The translations under genes were made by a program, and so were the position numbers. Source: Actinoplanes subtropicus (GTDB lineage: Bacteria; Actinomycetota; Actinomycetes; Mycobacteriales; Micromonosporaceae). From it: a DNA stretch of 64,000 nt. Where the stretch lies: the NCBI RefSeq assembly GCF_000721705.1, contig NZ_JOJL01000021.1:62001-126000 (forward strand), written 5' to 3'. The notes below the pieces were generated by a model. That model made no database searches. It saw only the letters and a list, made by a program, of their open reading frames with translations, and had not been told where the DNA came from. Shown here in pieces: positions 17,490 through 26,423 of this stretch (its first letter is position 1; every line of letters starts with the position of its first letter).

Positions 17490-19108
17490 CCGTCGCCGAC
17501 CTGATCGTGCTGGCGGATCGCGTGTACACCATGGCGGCGGCCGCACCGGAGGTGACCGCGATCGCGATGGCCGGGGGAGTGATCACCGCAATCGGTGACC
17601 GGGCGGACGCCCGCGGCTGGCGGGGACCGGGCACCCAGGTGATCGACCTCGGTCCGGCGACCGTCACGCCGGGACTGGTCGACGGGCACTTCCACCCGGT
17701 GACCGGCATCGCCCTGACCCGCGGCGCCGACCTGTCCGGCGCGCGGACGACCGACGACCTGATCGCGGCGCTGCGGGCCGCGGCGTCGAGTGTGCCGCGC
17801 GGCGGCTGGGTGCAGGGCTGGGGTCTCGATCCGAACGTCTTCGCCGGCGCGCCGATCACCCACCGCCCGCTCGCCGAGGCGCTCGGCCCGGACGTGCCCG
17901 CGTTCCTGCTGTTCTTCGACGTGCACTCCGCCCTGGTCAGCGAGCGGGCGCTGGAACTGGCCGGCGTCGGCGGGCCGCGCGCGTTCGCGTCCGGTGCGAG
18001 CATCGCCTGCGACCCGGCCGGGCGGCCCACCGGCCACCTGCTCGAATGGGACGCCATCGACCTGGTGCGCCGGCTGCTGCCGGCCGACGAGCCGGCCGCC
18101 CGGCGGCAGCGGCTGCTCGATCTGATGCGGCGGATGGCCGCCGCCGGCCTGACGGCCGCGAACGCGATGGACTTCGGCGACGACTCGGCCGACCTGTTCC
18201 CCGCGCTCGAGGCGGACGGGGAGTTGCCGGTACGGTGGCGGTGCGCGCCGTTCGTGCTGCCGGGCGACGGGCCGAACCAGCTCGACGCGGTGATTCGGCA
18301 GCAGCGGAGGACGGGCCGCCGCTGGCGGGTCGACGGTGCCAAGTTCATGATCGACGGGACGATCGACGGCGGGACGGCCTGGCTGGAGGAGCCCGACACG
18401 CACGGCGAATCCACCGCCTGCTTGTGGCCGGATCCGGCGGAGTACGCGGCCGCGGTGCGGGTCCTGGCCGCCCACGGGGTGCCGATCGTGACGCACGCGA
18501 TCGGCGACGCCGGCATCCGCTACGTGCTCGACACGGTCGCCGCCCTTCCTCGCCGGCCGCCGGTCCCGTACCGCGTCGAGCATGTTGAGACGCTGCCGTC
18601 GGCGCTGATCGGCCGGTTCGCCGCGCTCGACGTGACCGTCAGCATGCAGCCGACGCACTGCGCCCACTACACGCGGGCCGACCGGAGCGACAACTGGTCG
18701 CAGCGGCTCGGCAAGAAGCGCGCCGACCGCGCCTTCCGGGCCCGCGACCTGCGCGAGCACGGCGCCCGGGTGGCGCTCGGCTCGGACTGGCCGGTCGCCG
18801 GGTTCGACCCGCGGGCCGTCATCGCCGCCGCCCGGCTGCGGCGCCCGGCCGGCGAACCCGGCGTCGAGCCGGTGCTGCCCGGGCAGGCGCTGACCGCCCG
18901 GATGGCCTTGGAGGGTTACACGACCGAGGCGGCCACGGCGGCCGGCCTCGGCGACCGGACGGGACAGCTGCGGCCGGGCTTCCGGGCCGATCTGACCGCG
19001 TTCGCGCTCGACCCGCTCGCCGCCGACCCCGACGAGTTCGCCGAGTCGCCGGTGGAGCTCACCGTGGTCGACGGCACGGTGTCGCACCGAGGAAGGACAG
19101 CAGCATGA
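17486..19108 (+). CDS. YtcJ-type amidohydrolase (amidohydrolase family 3)
   Basis: A 540-aa metal-dependent hydrolase. The N-terminal beta-sandwich (IVLADRVYTM) leads to the metal motif LVDGHFHP near residue 65. Later come VDGAKFMIDGTIDGGTAWL, VTHAIGDAGIR (metal His), RVEHVETL and the late Asp in LGSDWPVAGFDP. The family cleaves amide or C-N bonds of poorly defined substrates. It is coupled by 4-nt overlaps to the permease before and the kinase/aminotransferase after, so it likely acts on the imported compound or a derivative. Confidence 0.88.
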   Translation: MTVADLIVLADRVYTMAAAAPEVTAIAMAGGVITAIGDRADARGWRGPGTQVIDLGPATVTPGLVDGHFHPVTGIALTRGADLSGARTTDDLIAALRAAASSVPRGGWVQGWGLDPNVFAGAPITHRPLAEALGPDVPAFLLFFDVHSALVSERALELAGVGGPRAFASGASIACDPAGRPTGHLLEWDAIDLVRRLLPADEPAARRQRLLDLMRRMAAAGLTAANAMDFGDDSADLFPALEADGELPVRWRCAPFVLPGDGPNQLDAVIRQQRRTGRRWRVDGAKFMIDGTIDGGTAWLEEPDTHGESTACLWPDPAEYAAAVRVLAAHGVPIVTHAIGDAGIRYVLDTVAALPRRPPVPYRVEHVETLPSALIGRFAALDVTVSMQPTHCAHYTRADRSDNWSQRLGKKRADRAFRARDLREHGARVALGSDWPVAGFDPRAVIAAARLRRPAGEPGVEPVLPGQALTARMALEGYTTEAATAAGLGDRTGQLRPGFRADLTAFALDPLAADPDEFAESPVELTVVDGTVSHRGRTAA

Positions 19109-22053
19109 TCCACCACGAGCCCCCCGCGATCGACTTCTTCACGCACCGCGACCTGCCGGCCCCCCGGCTGACCGCCGACGAGGCCCGCAGGGCCGCCGCG
19201 GCGCATTTCGGGCTCGCGGTCCGCGCCGAGTCGTTGGGCAGCCAGCAGGACGCCAACTTCCTGCTGACCAGCGACGACGGAGCACCCGTGGCCGTCCTCA
19301 AGATCGCCAACCCGGCGTTCACCGCGACCGAGATCGACGCGCAGGACACCGCCGCGGACCTGATCGCCGGCGCACTGCCCGGCTTGCGGGTCGCGACCGT
19401 GCTGCGCGACGACGATGGCGAGCGCCGGACTGCCACCATCCCCACCGGCGACGGCCCGGTCACCGCCCGCCTGCTGCGGCACCTGCGCGGTGGGACGCTC
19501 TCCGGCCCCCGACATCTGGCACCCCGGACGGTTGCCGCCATGGGCCGTGTCGCCGGTCAGGTCAGCACGACCCTGCGGCCGTTTCGTCATCCGGGGCTGC
19601 GGCGGCTTCTGCAGTGGGATCCCCGCTACGCCGACCGCGTGGTCGCCCGGCTTTCGGAACACGTCGAGGCGGAACGCAGATCCGCCGTGCTGGCCGCGAC
19701 CGAGGAGGCCTGGGCCGCCGTCTCAGCGGTCGCCGACGGGTTGCCGCACCAGGCCGTGCATCTGGACCTGACCGACGACAACCTCGTCGTCACGCCGGAC
19801 AGCCGGGCGCCGATGCCCGACGGGATCATCGACTTCGGCGACCTGACGGACAGCTGGGCGGTGTGCGAGATCGCCGTGACGCTCTCCTCGATCCTGCACC
19901 ACGACGGCCTGGAACCGCACCACGTCCTGCCCGCCGTGCGTGCGTTCCACGAGATCAGGCCGCTGTCCGCGGCCGAGGCGACGGCCGTGTGGCCGCTGGT
20001 GGTGCTGCGGGCCGCCGTCCTGGTGGTCAGCGGACGGCACCAAGCCGCCATCGACGGCGACAACCCGTACGTGAACGCCGCCCTCGAGCGCGAGTGGCGC
20101 ATCTTCGAGCAGGCCGTCGCCGTGCCGGCCGCCGTGATGACCGAACTGATCACCGAGAAGCTCGGCCTGACCCGCCAACCGGTCACGCCTCCGGTGGCCG
20201 CGGTGCCCGTGCTGGCGGAAACCGACCCGGCCGACATCGCCGTGCTCGACCTGACCGTCGAGTCCGACGCCATGGACCGCGGCGTCTGGCTGGAGGAGAG
20301 GGCCGCGGATCGTCTCGCCGCCCGGGCCGGCATCGCCGTCACCCGGTACGGCCGGGTGCAGCTCACCGCCAGCACCGCGCTGTCGGCCACCTCGCCCGCC
20401 ACCATCGCCACGGGCATCGACCTGTGGCTCGCGGAGGCCGCCGGCCTGCGGGCCCCGGGTGACGGCGAGATTCTGACGGCTGTGCCCGGCCACGTGGCGG
20501 TGACGTTCGGCCCGTACGAGCTGCATCTGGTCTTTCCCGGCGGCGTTCGCCCGAGCGTGCCGGCCGGCAGCCCCGTGCGGGCGGGCGACCCGCTGGTCAT
20601 CCTGCCCGCCGCCACTCGCGTCCACCTCTCGCTCCGGCGGCCCGGGGCGCCGGCGATCCCGGCGTTGGTGCGGCCCGAGTACGCCGCCGGCTGGCTCGCG
20701 CTCACCGCCGATCCCGCTCCCCTGCTGGGGCTGCCCGCCGCCGGCGGCGCCCCCGCGCGGGACGACCTCCTCGCCCGGCGCGACGTGGCATTCGCCCCGG
20801 TCCAGGAGCACTACTACGAGAATCCACCCCGCATCGAACGCGGCTGGCGTCACCATCTGGTTTCCGTCGAGGGCCGCTGCTATCTGGACATGGTCAACAA
20901 CGTCACCCCGCTCGGTCACGCCCACCCCCGCGTCGAGCAGGCGATCTCGCGGCAGCTGCGCCGGCTCAACACCAACTCCCGGTTCCACTACGCCGCCGTC
21001 GTACGGTTCACCGAACGCCTCACCGCTCTGCTGCCGGATCCCCTGGACACCGTCTTCCTGGTCAACTCCGGCTCGGAGGCCGTCGACCTGGCGATCCGGC
21101 TCGCGATCGGCGCCACCGGACAGCCGGACGTCGTCGCCCTGCGCGAGGCGTACCACGGCTGGACGTACGCCTCCGACGCCGTGTCCACCTCGTTGCAGGA
21201 CAACCCCAACGCCCTGACCACCCGCCCGAGCTGGGTCCACACGGTCGACTCACCCAACTCCTACCGGGGGCGCTGGCGCGGCGAGCAGGCCGCCAACTAC
21301 GCTCCCGAAGCCGTCCGGTTCATCGATGAGCTGGCCGCCTCCGGCCGCCCGGCGGGCGCCTTCCTCAGCGAGCCGTACTACGGCAACGCGGGCGGCGTCG
21401 CCCTGCCGGACGGCTACCTCCGGCAGGTGTACGCGACGGTGCGCCGGCACGGCGGCCTGGCCATCGCCGATGAGATCCAGGTCGGCTACGGCCGGCTGGG
21501 CAACTGGTTCTGGGGCTTCGAGCAACAACAGGTCGTCCCGGACATCGTCTGTGTCGCCAAGGCCATGGGCAACGGCCACCCGCTCGGCGCCGTGATCACC
21601 ACCCGGGCCGTCGCCGACCGCTACCGCGACCAGGGCTACTTCTTCTCCTCCACCGGCGGCAGTCCGGTCTCCAGCGTGGCCGGCCTCACGGTCCTCGACA
21701 CGCTCCGCGACGAGGACCTGCAAGGCAACGCCGCGCGCACCGGCGCACACCTCAAGGCGAAGCTCCTGGCCCTCGCCGACCACCACCCCATCGTCGGCGC
21801 CGTGCACGGCGACGGCCTCTACCTCGGCCTCGAACTGGTGCGTGACCGCCACACCCTGGAGCCCGCCACCGAGGAGACGGCCGAGCTCTGCGAGCGCATG
21901 CTCGACCTCGGCGTCATCGTCCAGCCCACCGGCGACCACCTCAACATCCTCAAGATCAAGCCACCGCTGTGCATCGACCCCGCCGGCGCCGACTTCTTCG
22001 CCGGCATGCTCGACCGCGCCCTCACCGAACTCGGCCACCGCGGCGGCAGGTGA
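19105..22053 (+). CDS. Fused APH-type kinase and class-III aminotransferase (putative phospho-lyase)
   Basis: A 982-aa three-part protein. Residues about 20-300 are an aminoglycoside-phosphotransferase/choline-kinase fold with the Brenner motif HLDLTDDNLVV near 219 and the metal Asp in IIDFGDLTDSW. Residues about 430-515 resemble a degenerate M23/lipoyl-like beta domain (GEILTAVPGHVAVTFGPYEL) without peptidase metal ligands. Residues about 565-980 are a fold-type-I class-III aminotransferase with VNSGSEAVDLAIRLA, DEIQVGYGRLG and the PLP lysine in AKAMGNG near 819. The aminotransferase part resembles ethanolamine-phosphate and phosphohydroxylysine phospho-lyases, which act after an APH-fold kinase in animals. 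A phosphorylate-then-eliminate enzyme is therefore inferred. ATGA overlap with the previous gene. Confidence 0.88.
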   Translation: MIHHEPPAIDFFTHRDLPAPRLTADEARRAAAAHFGLAVRAESLGSQQDANFLLTSDDGAPVAVLKIANPAFTATEIDAQDTAADLIAGALPGLRVATVLRDDDGERRTATIPTGDGPVTARLLRHLRGGTLSGPRHLAPRTVAAMGRVAGQVSTTLRPFRHPGLRRLLQWDPRYADRVVARLSEHVEAERRSAVLAATEEAWAAVSAVADGLPHQAVHLDLTDDNLVVTPDSRAPMPDGIIDFGDLTDSWAVCEIAVTLSSILHHDGLEPHHVLPAVRAFHEIRPLSAAEATAVWPLVVLRAAVLVVSGRHQAAIDGDNPYVNAALEREWRIFEQAVAVPAAVMTELITEKLGLTRQPVTPPVAAVPVLAETDPADIAVLDLTVESDAMDRGVWLEERAADRLAARAGIAVTRYGRVQLTASTALSATSPATIATGIDLWLAEAAGLRAPGDGEILTAVPGHVAVTFGPYELHLVFPGGVRPSVPAGSPVRAGDPLVILPAATRVHLSLRRPGAPAIPALVRPEYAAGWLALTADPAPLLGLPAAGGAPARDDLLARRDVAFAPVQEHYYENPPRIERGWRHHLVSVEGRCYLDMVNNVTPLGHAHPRVEQAISRQLRRLNTNSRFHYAAVVRFTERLTALLPDPLDTVFLVNSGSEAVDLAIRLAIGATGQPDVVALREAYHGWTYASDAVSTSLQDNPNALTTRPSWVHTVDSPNSYRGRWRGEQAANYAPEAVRFIDELAASGRPAGAFLSEPYYGNAGGVALPDGYLRQVYATVRRHGGLAIADEIQVGYGRLGNWFWGFEQQQVVPDIVCVAKAMGNGHPLGAVITTRAVADRYRDQGYFFSSTGGSPVSSVAGLTVLDTLRDEDLQGNAARTGAHLKAKLLALADHHPIVGAVHGDGLYLGLELVRDRHTLEPATEETAELCERMLDLGVIVQPTGDHLNILKIKPPLCIDPAGADFFAGMLDRALTELGHRGGR

Positions 22054-22757
22054 TCGCCTTGCCCCGCCCCAGCACACCGCTGCTGTCCCGCGCCCAGATC
22101 GCCACGGCCGCCCTGGCCCTGATCGACGAGGCCGGCACCTTCACTCTGCCCGGCCTCGCCAAGGCCCTGTCGGTCAGCCCCTCCTCGATCTACCACCACT
22201 TCCCCGGCGGCCGGGAGTCCATCGTGGAGGCGATCCGCGGGCTGCTCGCCGCCGAGGGCATCGAGACCGAGCCGGGCGGGCGCGACTGGCGCCGGTTCGT
22301 CGAGGACTGGTCGCGCGCGTACCGGGAGGAGTTCGCCCGCCACCCCAGGGCCGTTCCGTTGCTCACCGGCCAGGTGGTCACCGACCCGGAGACACTGGCC
22401 GGGTACGAGGCGGTGGCGCGGGTGCTGCGCGACGCCGGGTTCCGCGACGAGACCCTGCTGCACGCCGTCACCATCCTCGACTCCTTCATCATCGGTTCGG
22501 CGCTGGACGCGAGCGCGCCGCTGGGCGTGTGGGCCGACTCGCCCGACCCCGGCTCGGCGCTGGGCAGCGCGATCCGGGCGGCCCGCAACGAACCGGCGAG
22601 AAGCTCCGAGCGCTCCTTCGAGATCGGCCTGCGGATCATCCTCGACGGTCTCGGCGCGATCGCCTCAGCCGTACGCCAGGACCCGATCGAAGGCCGGCCG
22701 GCAAGTGCGGGGAGGCCACCGCCGACCGGGCCACCCGGCCCCGCGGGAGCCGGGTGA
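22050..22757 (+). CDS. TetR-family regulator of the permease/kinase operon
   Basis: A 235-aa TetR protein. The DNA-binding domain is at residues about 12-60 (RAQIATAALALIDEAGTFTL, LAKALSVSPSSIYHHF), and the C-terminal domain is of the Tet-repressor type (FVEDWSRAYREEFARHPRAV). The last 25 residues are Pro/Gly-rich. It starts with GTGA inside the stop of the kinase/aminotransferase gene, so it is translationally coupled to the operon. It probably binds the palindrome at 15976-15996. Confidence 0.9.
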   Translation: MIALPRPSTPLLSRAQIATAALALIDEAGTFTLPGLAKALSVSPSSIYHHFPGGRESIVEAIRGLLAAEGIETEPGGRDWRRFVEDWSRAYREEFARHPRAVPLLTGQVVTDPETLAGYEAVARVLRDAGFRDETLLHAVTILDSFIIGSALDASAPLGVWADSPDPGSALGSAIRAARNEPARSSERSFEIGLRIILDGLGAIASAVRQDPIEGRPASAGRPPPTGPPGPAGAG

Positions 22758-22968
22758 ACCCCGACGACGGGGCGTCGTGGCCACGGCGGGCGGCGAGGTG
22801 ATGACAGGGGCTACACTGGCGCCGGGCGTCGATCCACCGCCTCACCTCCACCGGCCGTCCCGGCAGGCCGCTTCGCGGGGGCAAAGGGGAAAGCTCCTCG
22901 GGTCGTTTGTCATCAGCCTGCCACGGGCGCGCCGCCGGGGGTGTTGTCCCGTGTGGCCGAGGGTTTCG

Positions 22969-23541
22969 ATGACCGCAGGGAAGAATTTCAAGCGCCGCGT
23001 CCGCGAGCGCGCCCGCCGGACCGGCGAGTCGTATACCGCTGCCCTTCGACACCTTCGGCCCAGCGAGCAGACCGTGGAGGTGTCCGCCATGAACTGGCAG
23101 CGCGTGGAGAAGACGACGTACGGCTTTGCGATCTTCGTGCCGGAGGGGTGGGTCGAGCGGGAGGTCGACCTGCGCAACAGCCCGTGGGAGACGGCTCGGT
23201 TCGTGGACCCGGCCGACCGCCGGCACAGTGTGATCGTGTTCCGGAATCCGGTGGGGCCGCGGAGCACCGCGGCCGAGGTGGCCCTGCGGGCGCGGGCCGC
23301 GCTGGAGGCGACCGGGTTCGGCGAGTCGGCGATTTCCGATGCCGAGTGGGGCGGCCGGGCCGGGGTCCGGCTGGATTGTGCGAAGCGGGATGCCGGCCGG
23401 GTCTGGGCGGTCCGGGAGTACTTCGCGGTCAGCGACGGGGTCGGGTTCTGCCTGGGCTGCGGGTCGGCGGCGCCCGAGGAGGCCGAGCCGATGTTCGAGG
23501 AGATGGCCCGGACGTTCGAGGTCCTGCCGGCCGCGGAGTAA
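22969..23541 (+). CDS. Hypothetical protein with basic N-terminus and PsbP/DcrB-like domain
   Basis: A 190-aa protein. The first 35 residues are basic and helical (KNFKRRVRERARRTGESYTA), a tag seen at the start of several unrelated actinobacterial proteins and resembling a ribbon-helix-helix or docking segment. A second in-frame ATG (MNWQRVEKTTYGFAIFVPEG) begins a roughly 145-residue domain with the strand pattern of PsbP/DcrB-like proteins. That could be an alternative start, since GGAGGTGTCCGCC lies just upstream of it. No catalytic residues are evident and the role is unknown. Confidence 0.6.
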   Translation: MTAGKNFKRRVRERARRTGESYTAALRHLRPSEQTVEVSAMNWQRVEKTTYGFAIFVPEGWVEREVDLRNSPWETARFVDPADRRHSVIVFRNPVGPRSTAAEVALRARAALEATGFGESAISDAEWGGRAGVRLDCAKRDAGRVWAVREYFAVSDGVGFCLGCGSAAPEEAEPMFEEMARTFEVLPAAE

Positions 23542-23680
23542 CCCGCATTATGGGATTGAGCACGCCCGGCTTCGCGGGGACGGAATCGCTGGTCGCGCCG
23601 GATGCGGCGCGGCGCCGAAGCGAACGAGATCCGCGGGCCGGGTTCCGTATGGCCGGGGGCGGCCGCTAGCCTGCTCGAAA

Positions 23681-23699
23681 TTAGGTGAGGCTAACCTTA
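23681..23699. promoter_or_regulatory. Iron box (IdeR/DtxR/DmdR operator)
   Basis: The 19-bp sequence TTAGGTGAGGCTAACCTTA closely matches the actinobacterial iron-box palindrome TTAGGTTAGSCTAACCTAA. It lies 10 bp before the siderophore operon's TTG start and overlaps its ribosome site (AGGAGG at 23699-23704). Binding by the Fe2+-loaded repressor would block the operon in iron-replete cells, as is established for des genes. Confidence 0.9.
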
Positions 23700-23709
23700 G
23701 GAGGCCGCC

Positions 23710-25143
23710 TTGGAGGGATCCGCGTCCCCGCATCTGTTCTCGGGGTCCACCCTGGACGCGTACACGTCGGCGGTCTGGCACGCGTCGGCGCTGCTCGCCG
23801 ATCGGGTCAAGGCGGTGCGGCGGCCGTATTCCGGCGCGTCCGTCGCGGACCTGCGGGAACAGGTCGACGCCGTGGACCTCGATCGCCCGCTGGGCGACAC
23901 GGGAGCCGCGCTGCACGAGGTCGCCCGGCTGTATCTGGACAATGCCGTCTGGTTCCACGAGCCGGCGTACGTGGCGCACCTGAACTGCCCGGTCGCCATC
24001 CCGGCCCTGAGCGCCGAGGTGCTGATCGCCGCGGTCAACTCCTCGGTGGACACATGGGACCAGAGCACGGCCGGCACGCTGATCGAGCGGCGCCTGATCG
24101 ACTGGACGGCCGGGCGGATCGGCTTCGGTCCCGACGCGGACGGCGTCTTCACCAGCGGCGGCACCCAATCGAACCTCCAGGGGCTGCTGCTGGCCCGCGA
24201 GGTGAGCGGCGGGGGGAAGATCTTCGCGACCGCCGGGAGCCACTTCAGCGTCGGCAAGTCGGCCGGCATCCTTGGGCTGGGCGCCGATGCCGTCGTGAGC
24301 GTCGCCACCGACGGCTCGGGCCGGATGGACCCGGCCGCGCTGGCCGCCGCGATCGAGAACGCACGCCGCGACAAGAAAGGAACGATGGCCGTCGTCGCCA
24401 CCGCCGGCACCACGGACCTCGGCCGGATCGACCCGATCGCCGCGATCGCCGACGTCTGCGAACGGCACAACGTCTGGCTGCACGTGGATGCCGCGTACGG
24501 CTGCGGTCTGCTGGCCTCGACGCGCCGCCGGCACCTGCTCGACGGCATCGAGCGCGCCGACTCGGTGACCGTGGACTTCCACAAGAGCTTCTTCCAGCCG
24601 GTCAGCTCGAGCGCGATCGTGGTACGCCGGGGCGAGACGCTGCGCCGGATCGCGGTGCACGCCGACTACCTCAACCCGCGCGCCGCGACCGTGCCGAACC
24701 AGGTGGACAAGAGCCTGCAGACCACCCGCCGGCTGGACGCGCTCAAGCTCTGGATGACGCTGCGCACGATGGGTTCGGACCGGATCGGCGAGATGTTCGA
24801 CGCGGTGGTGGACCGGGCCCACGAGGCGTACCTGCAGCTGCTCGACGACCCGGACTTCGAGGCGCTGACCTCGCCGACGCTGAGCACCCTGCTGTTCCGT
24901 TTCCGGCCGGCCGGGCTGAGCGTGGCCGAGTGCGACGACCTGATGCCCCGGCTGCGGCAGCGGCTGTTCCACGACGGGCGGGCGATCGTGGCCGGCACCA
25001 AGGTCGGCCGCCACTACTGGCTGAAGTTCACCCTGCTCAATCCCAACACCACCCGGGACGACCTGCGCGACGTGCTGGATCTGATCCGGGAGATCGGCCG
25101 GGACATGACCGGGCCCGTCACCAAGAAGGCGGTGATGGCCTGA
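23710..25143 (+). CDS. desA: Lysine decarboxylase of desferrioxamine-type siderophore synthesis
   Basis: A 477-aa PLP-dependent group-II decarboxylase that should make cadaverine from lysine. Key elements are FTSGGTQSNLQGLLLAR, the cofactor Asp in WLHVDAAYGCG, and the Schiff-base lysine in DFHKSFFQP near residue 292. TTG 23710 is chosen because AGGAGG is at 23699-23704 and the iron box ends directly upstream. First gene of an iron-regulated operon; its stop overlaps the desB ATG by one base. A related DABA or ornithine decarboxylase is the alternative, but the desB/desC-D context favours DesA. Confidence 0.88.
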   Translation: MEGSASPHLFSGSTLDAYTSAVWHASALLADRVKAVRRPYSGASVADLREQVDAVDLDRPLGDTGAALHEVARLYLDNAVWFHEPAYVAHLNCPVAIPALSAEVLIAAVNSSVDTWDQSTAGTLIERRLIDWTAGRIGFGPDADGVFTSGGTQSNLQGLLLAREVSGGGKIFATAGSHFSVGKSAGILGLGADAVVSVATDGSGRMDPAALAAAIENARRDKKGTMAVVATAGTTDLGRIDPIAAIADVCERHNVWLHVDAAYGCGLLASTRRRHLLDGIERADSVTVDFHKSFFQPVSSSAIVVRRGETLRRIAVHADYLNPRAATVPNQVDKSLQTTRRLDALKLWMTLRTMGSDRIGEMFDAVVDRAHEAYLQLLDDPDFEALTSPTLSTLLFRFRPAGLSVAECDDLMPRLRQRLFHDGRAIVAGTKVGRHYWLKFTLLNPNTTRDDLRDVLDLIREIGRDMTGPVTKKAVMA

Positions 25144-26423
25144 TGCGTACGCACGACTTCGCCGCGATCGGCGTCGGCCCCTTCAACCTCGGGCTCGCCG
25201 CGCTGACCGCCGACCTTCCCGGCCTGGACGGTGTCTTCCTCGACCAGCGCGCCGGCTTCGACTGGCACCCGGGGCTGATGCTCGAGGGGGTGACCATCCA
25301 GGTGCCGTTCCTCGCCGACCTGGTCACGATGGCCGACCCGACCTCGCGGTTCTCGTTCCTCAACTACCTCAAGCGGGCCGGGCGGCTGTACCCGTTCTAC
25401 ATCCGGGAGAGCTTCTACCCGCTGCGCGCCGAGTACAACGCCTACTGCCAGTGGGTCGCGGCCCAACTGCCCTCGATCCGGTGGAACACCCTGGTGGAGA
25501 CGGTCACCCACGACGGCGACCACTATGAGGTGCACACGGCGGGCGAGACTTTCCGCGTACGCAAGCTGGTTCTGGGAATTGGCACCGAGCCGAGAGTGCC
25601 GGCGGTGGTGGCTCACGGGCCGTATGTGCACAGCGCCGACTACCTGCCGAACAAGCGACGGCTGCAGGCGCTCGACTCGATCACGGTGGTCGGCAGCGGG
25701 CAGAGCGCGGCGGAGATCTACCACGACCTGCTCGGCGAGATCGAGACGTACGGGTACCACCTCTCCTGGCTGACCCGGTCGCCGCGGTTCTTCCCGATGG
25801 AGTACACCAAGCTGACCCTGGAGATGACCTCGCCGGAGTACATCCGCTACCACCACGGGCTGCCGCTGCGCAGCCGGGACCGGCTGGGTCGCGAGCAGCG
25901 CAACCTCTACAAGGGGATCAGCGGCGAGCTGGTCGACGCCATCTACGAGACGCTCTACACCAAGAGCCTGGCCGGGCCGGTCCCGACGACCCTGGTGACC
26001 GGTGTCGAGCTGGAAGGCGCGATCTGGGACGGGCAGCGGTACACGCTTGCCTTGCAGCACGCCGAGCAGGGCCGTTCGTTCACCGCCGGCACCGAGGGGC
26101 TGATTCTCGCGACGGGATATGCGCCGCGGGTCCCGGCCTTCCTGGACCCGGTGCGCGACCGGATCCGCTGGGACGAGCGCGGCCGCTTCGACGTCGCCGT
26201 GGACTACTCGGTCGATGAGAAAGGCAGCGAGATCTTCGTGCAGAACGCGGAGGAGCACACGCACAGCCTGACCGCGCCCGACCTGGGCATGGGCGCGTAC
26301 CGGAACTCCGTGATCATCAAGGCGCTGACCGGCCGCGAGGTGTATCCGATCGAGGACCGGATCGCGTTCCAGCAGTTCGGCGCGCCGACCGCCGACCTAC
26401 CCCGGGCGCTGGTGGCCTCGTGA
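25143..26423 (+). CDS. desB: Cadaverine/lysine N-monooxygenase
   Basis: A 426-aa FAD/NADPH-dependent N-hydroxylase of the IucD/PvdA family. It shows the FAD motif IGVGPFNLGLAAL at residues about 9-21, the substrate strip HPGLMLEGVTIQVPFLADLV, the NADPH motif ITVVGSGQSAAEIYHDLLG and the C-terminal ATGYAPRVPAFL. It should hydroxylate cadaverine to N-hydroxycadaverine. ATG 25143 overlaps the desA stop, and its own stop overlaps the next start by 4 nt. Confidence 0.92.
   Translation: MRTHDFAAIGVGPFNLGLAALTADLPGLDGVFLDQRAGFDWHPGLMLEGVTIQVPFLADLVTMADPTSRFSFLNYLKRAGRLYPFYIRESFYPLRAEYNAYCQWVAAQLPSIRWNTLVETVTHDGDHYEVHTAGETFRVRKLVLGIGTEPRVPAVVAHGPYVHSADYLPNKRRLQALDSITVVGSGQSAAEIYHDLLGEIETYGYHLSWLTRSPRFFPMEYTKLTLEMTSPEYIRYHHGLPLRSRDRLGREQRNLYKGISGELVDAIYETLYTKSLAGPVPTTLVTGVELEGAIWDGQRYTLALQHAEQGRSFTAGTEGLILATGYAPRVPAFLDPVRDRIRWDERGRFDVAVDYSVDEKGSEIFVQNAEEHTHSLTAPDLGMGAYRNSVIIKALTGREVYPIEDRIAFQQFGAPTADLPRALVAS

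Noticed and set aside
20414-20680. M23 metallopeptidase activity in the kinase/aminotransferase fusion
   Set aside because: The metal-binding His/Asp residues of M23 peptidases are absent, so only a fold resemblance is proposed.
22758-22968. Possible riboswitch before the PsbP-like gene
   Set aside because: GC-rich with short self-complementary pieces, but none of the conserved riboswitch cores I know could be matched.
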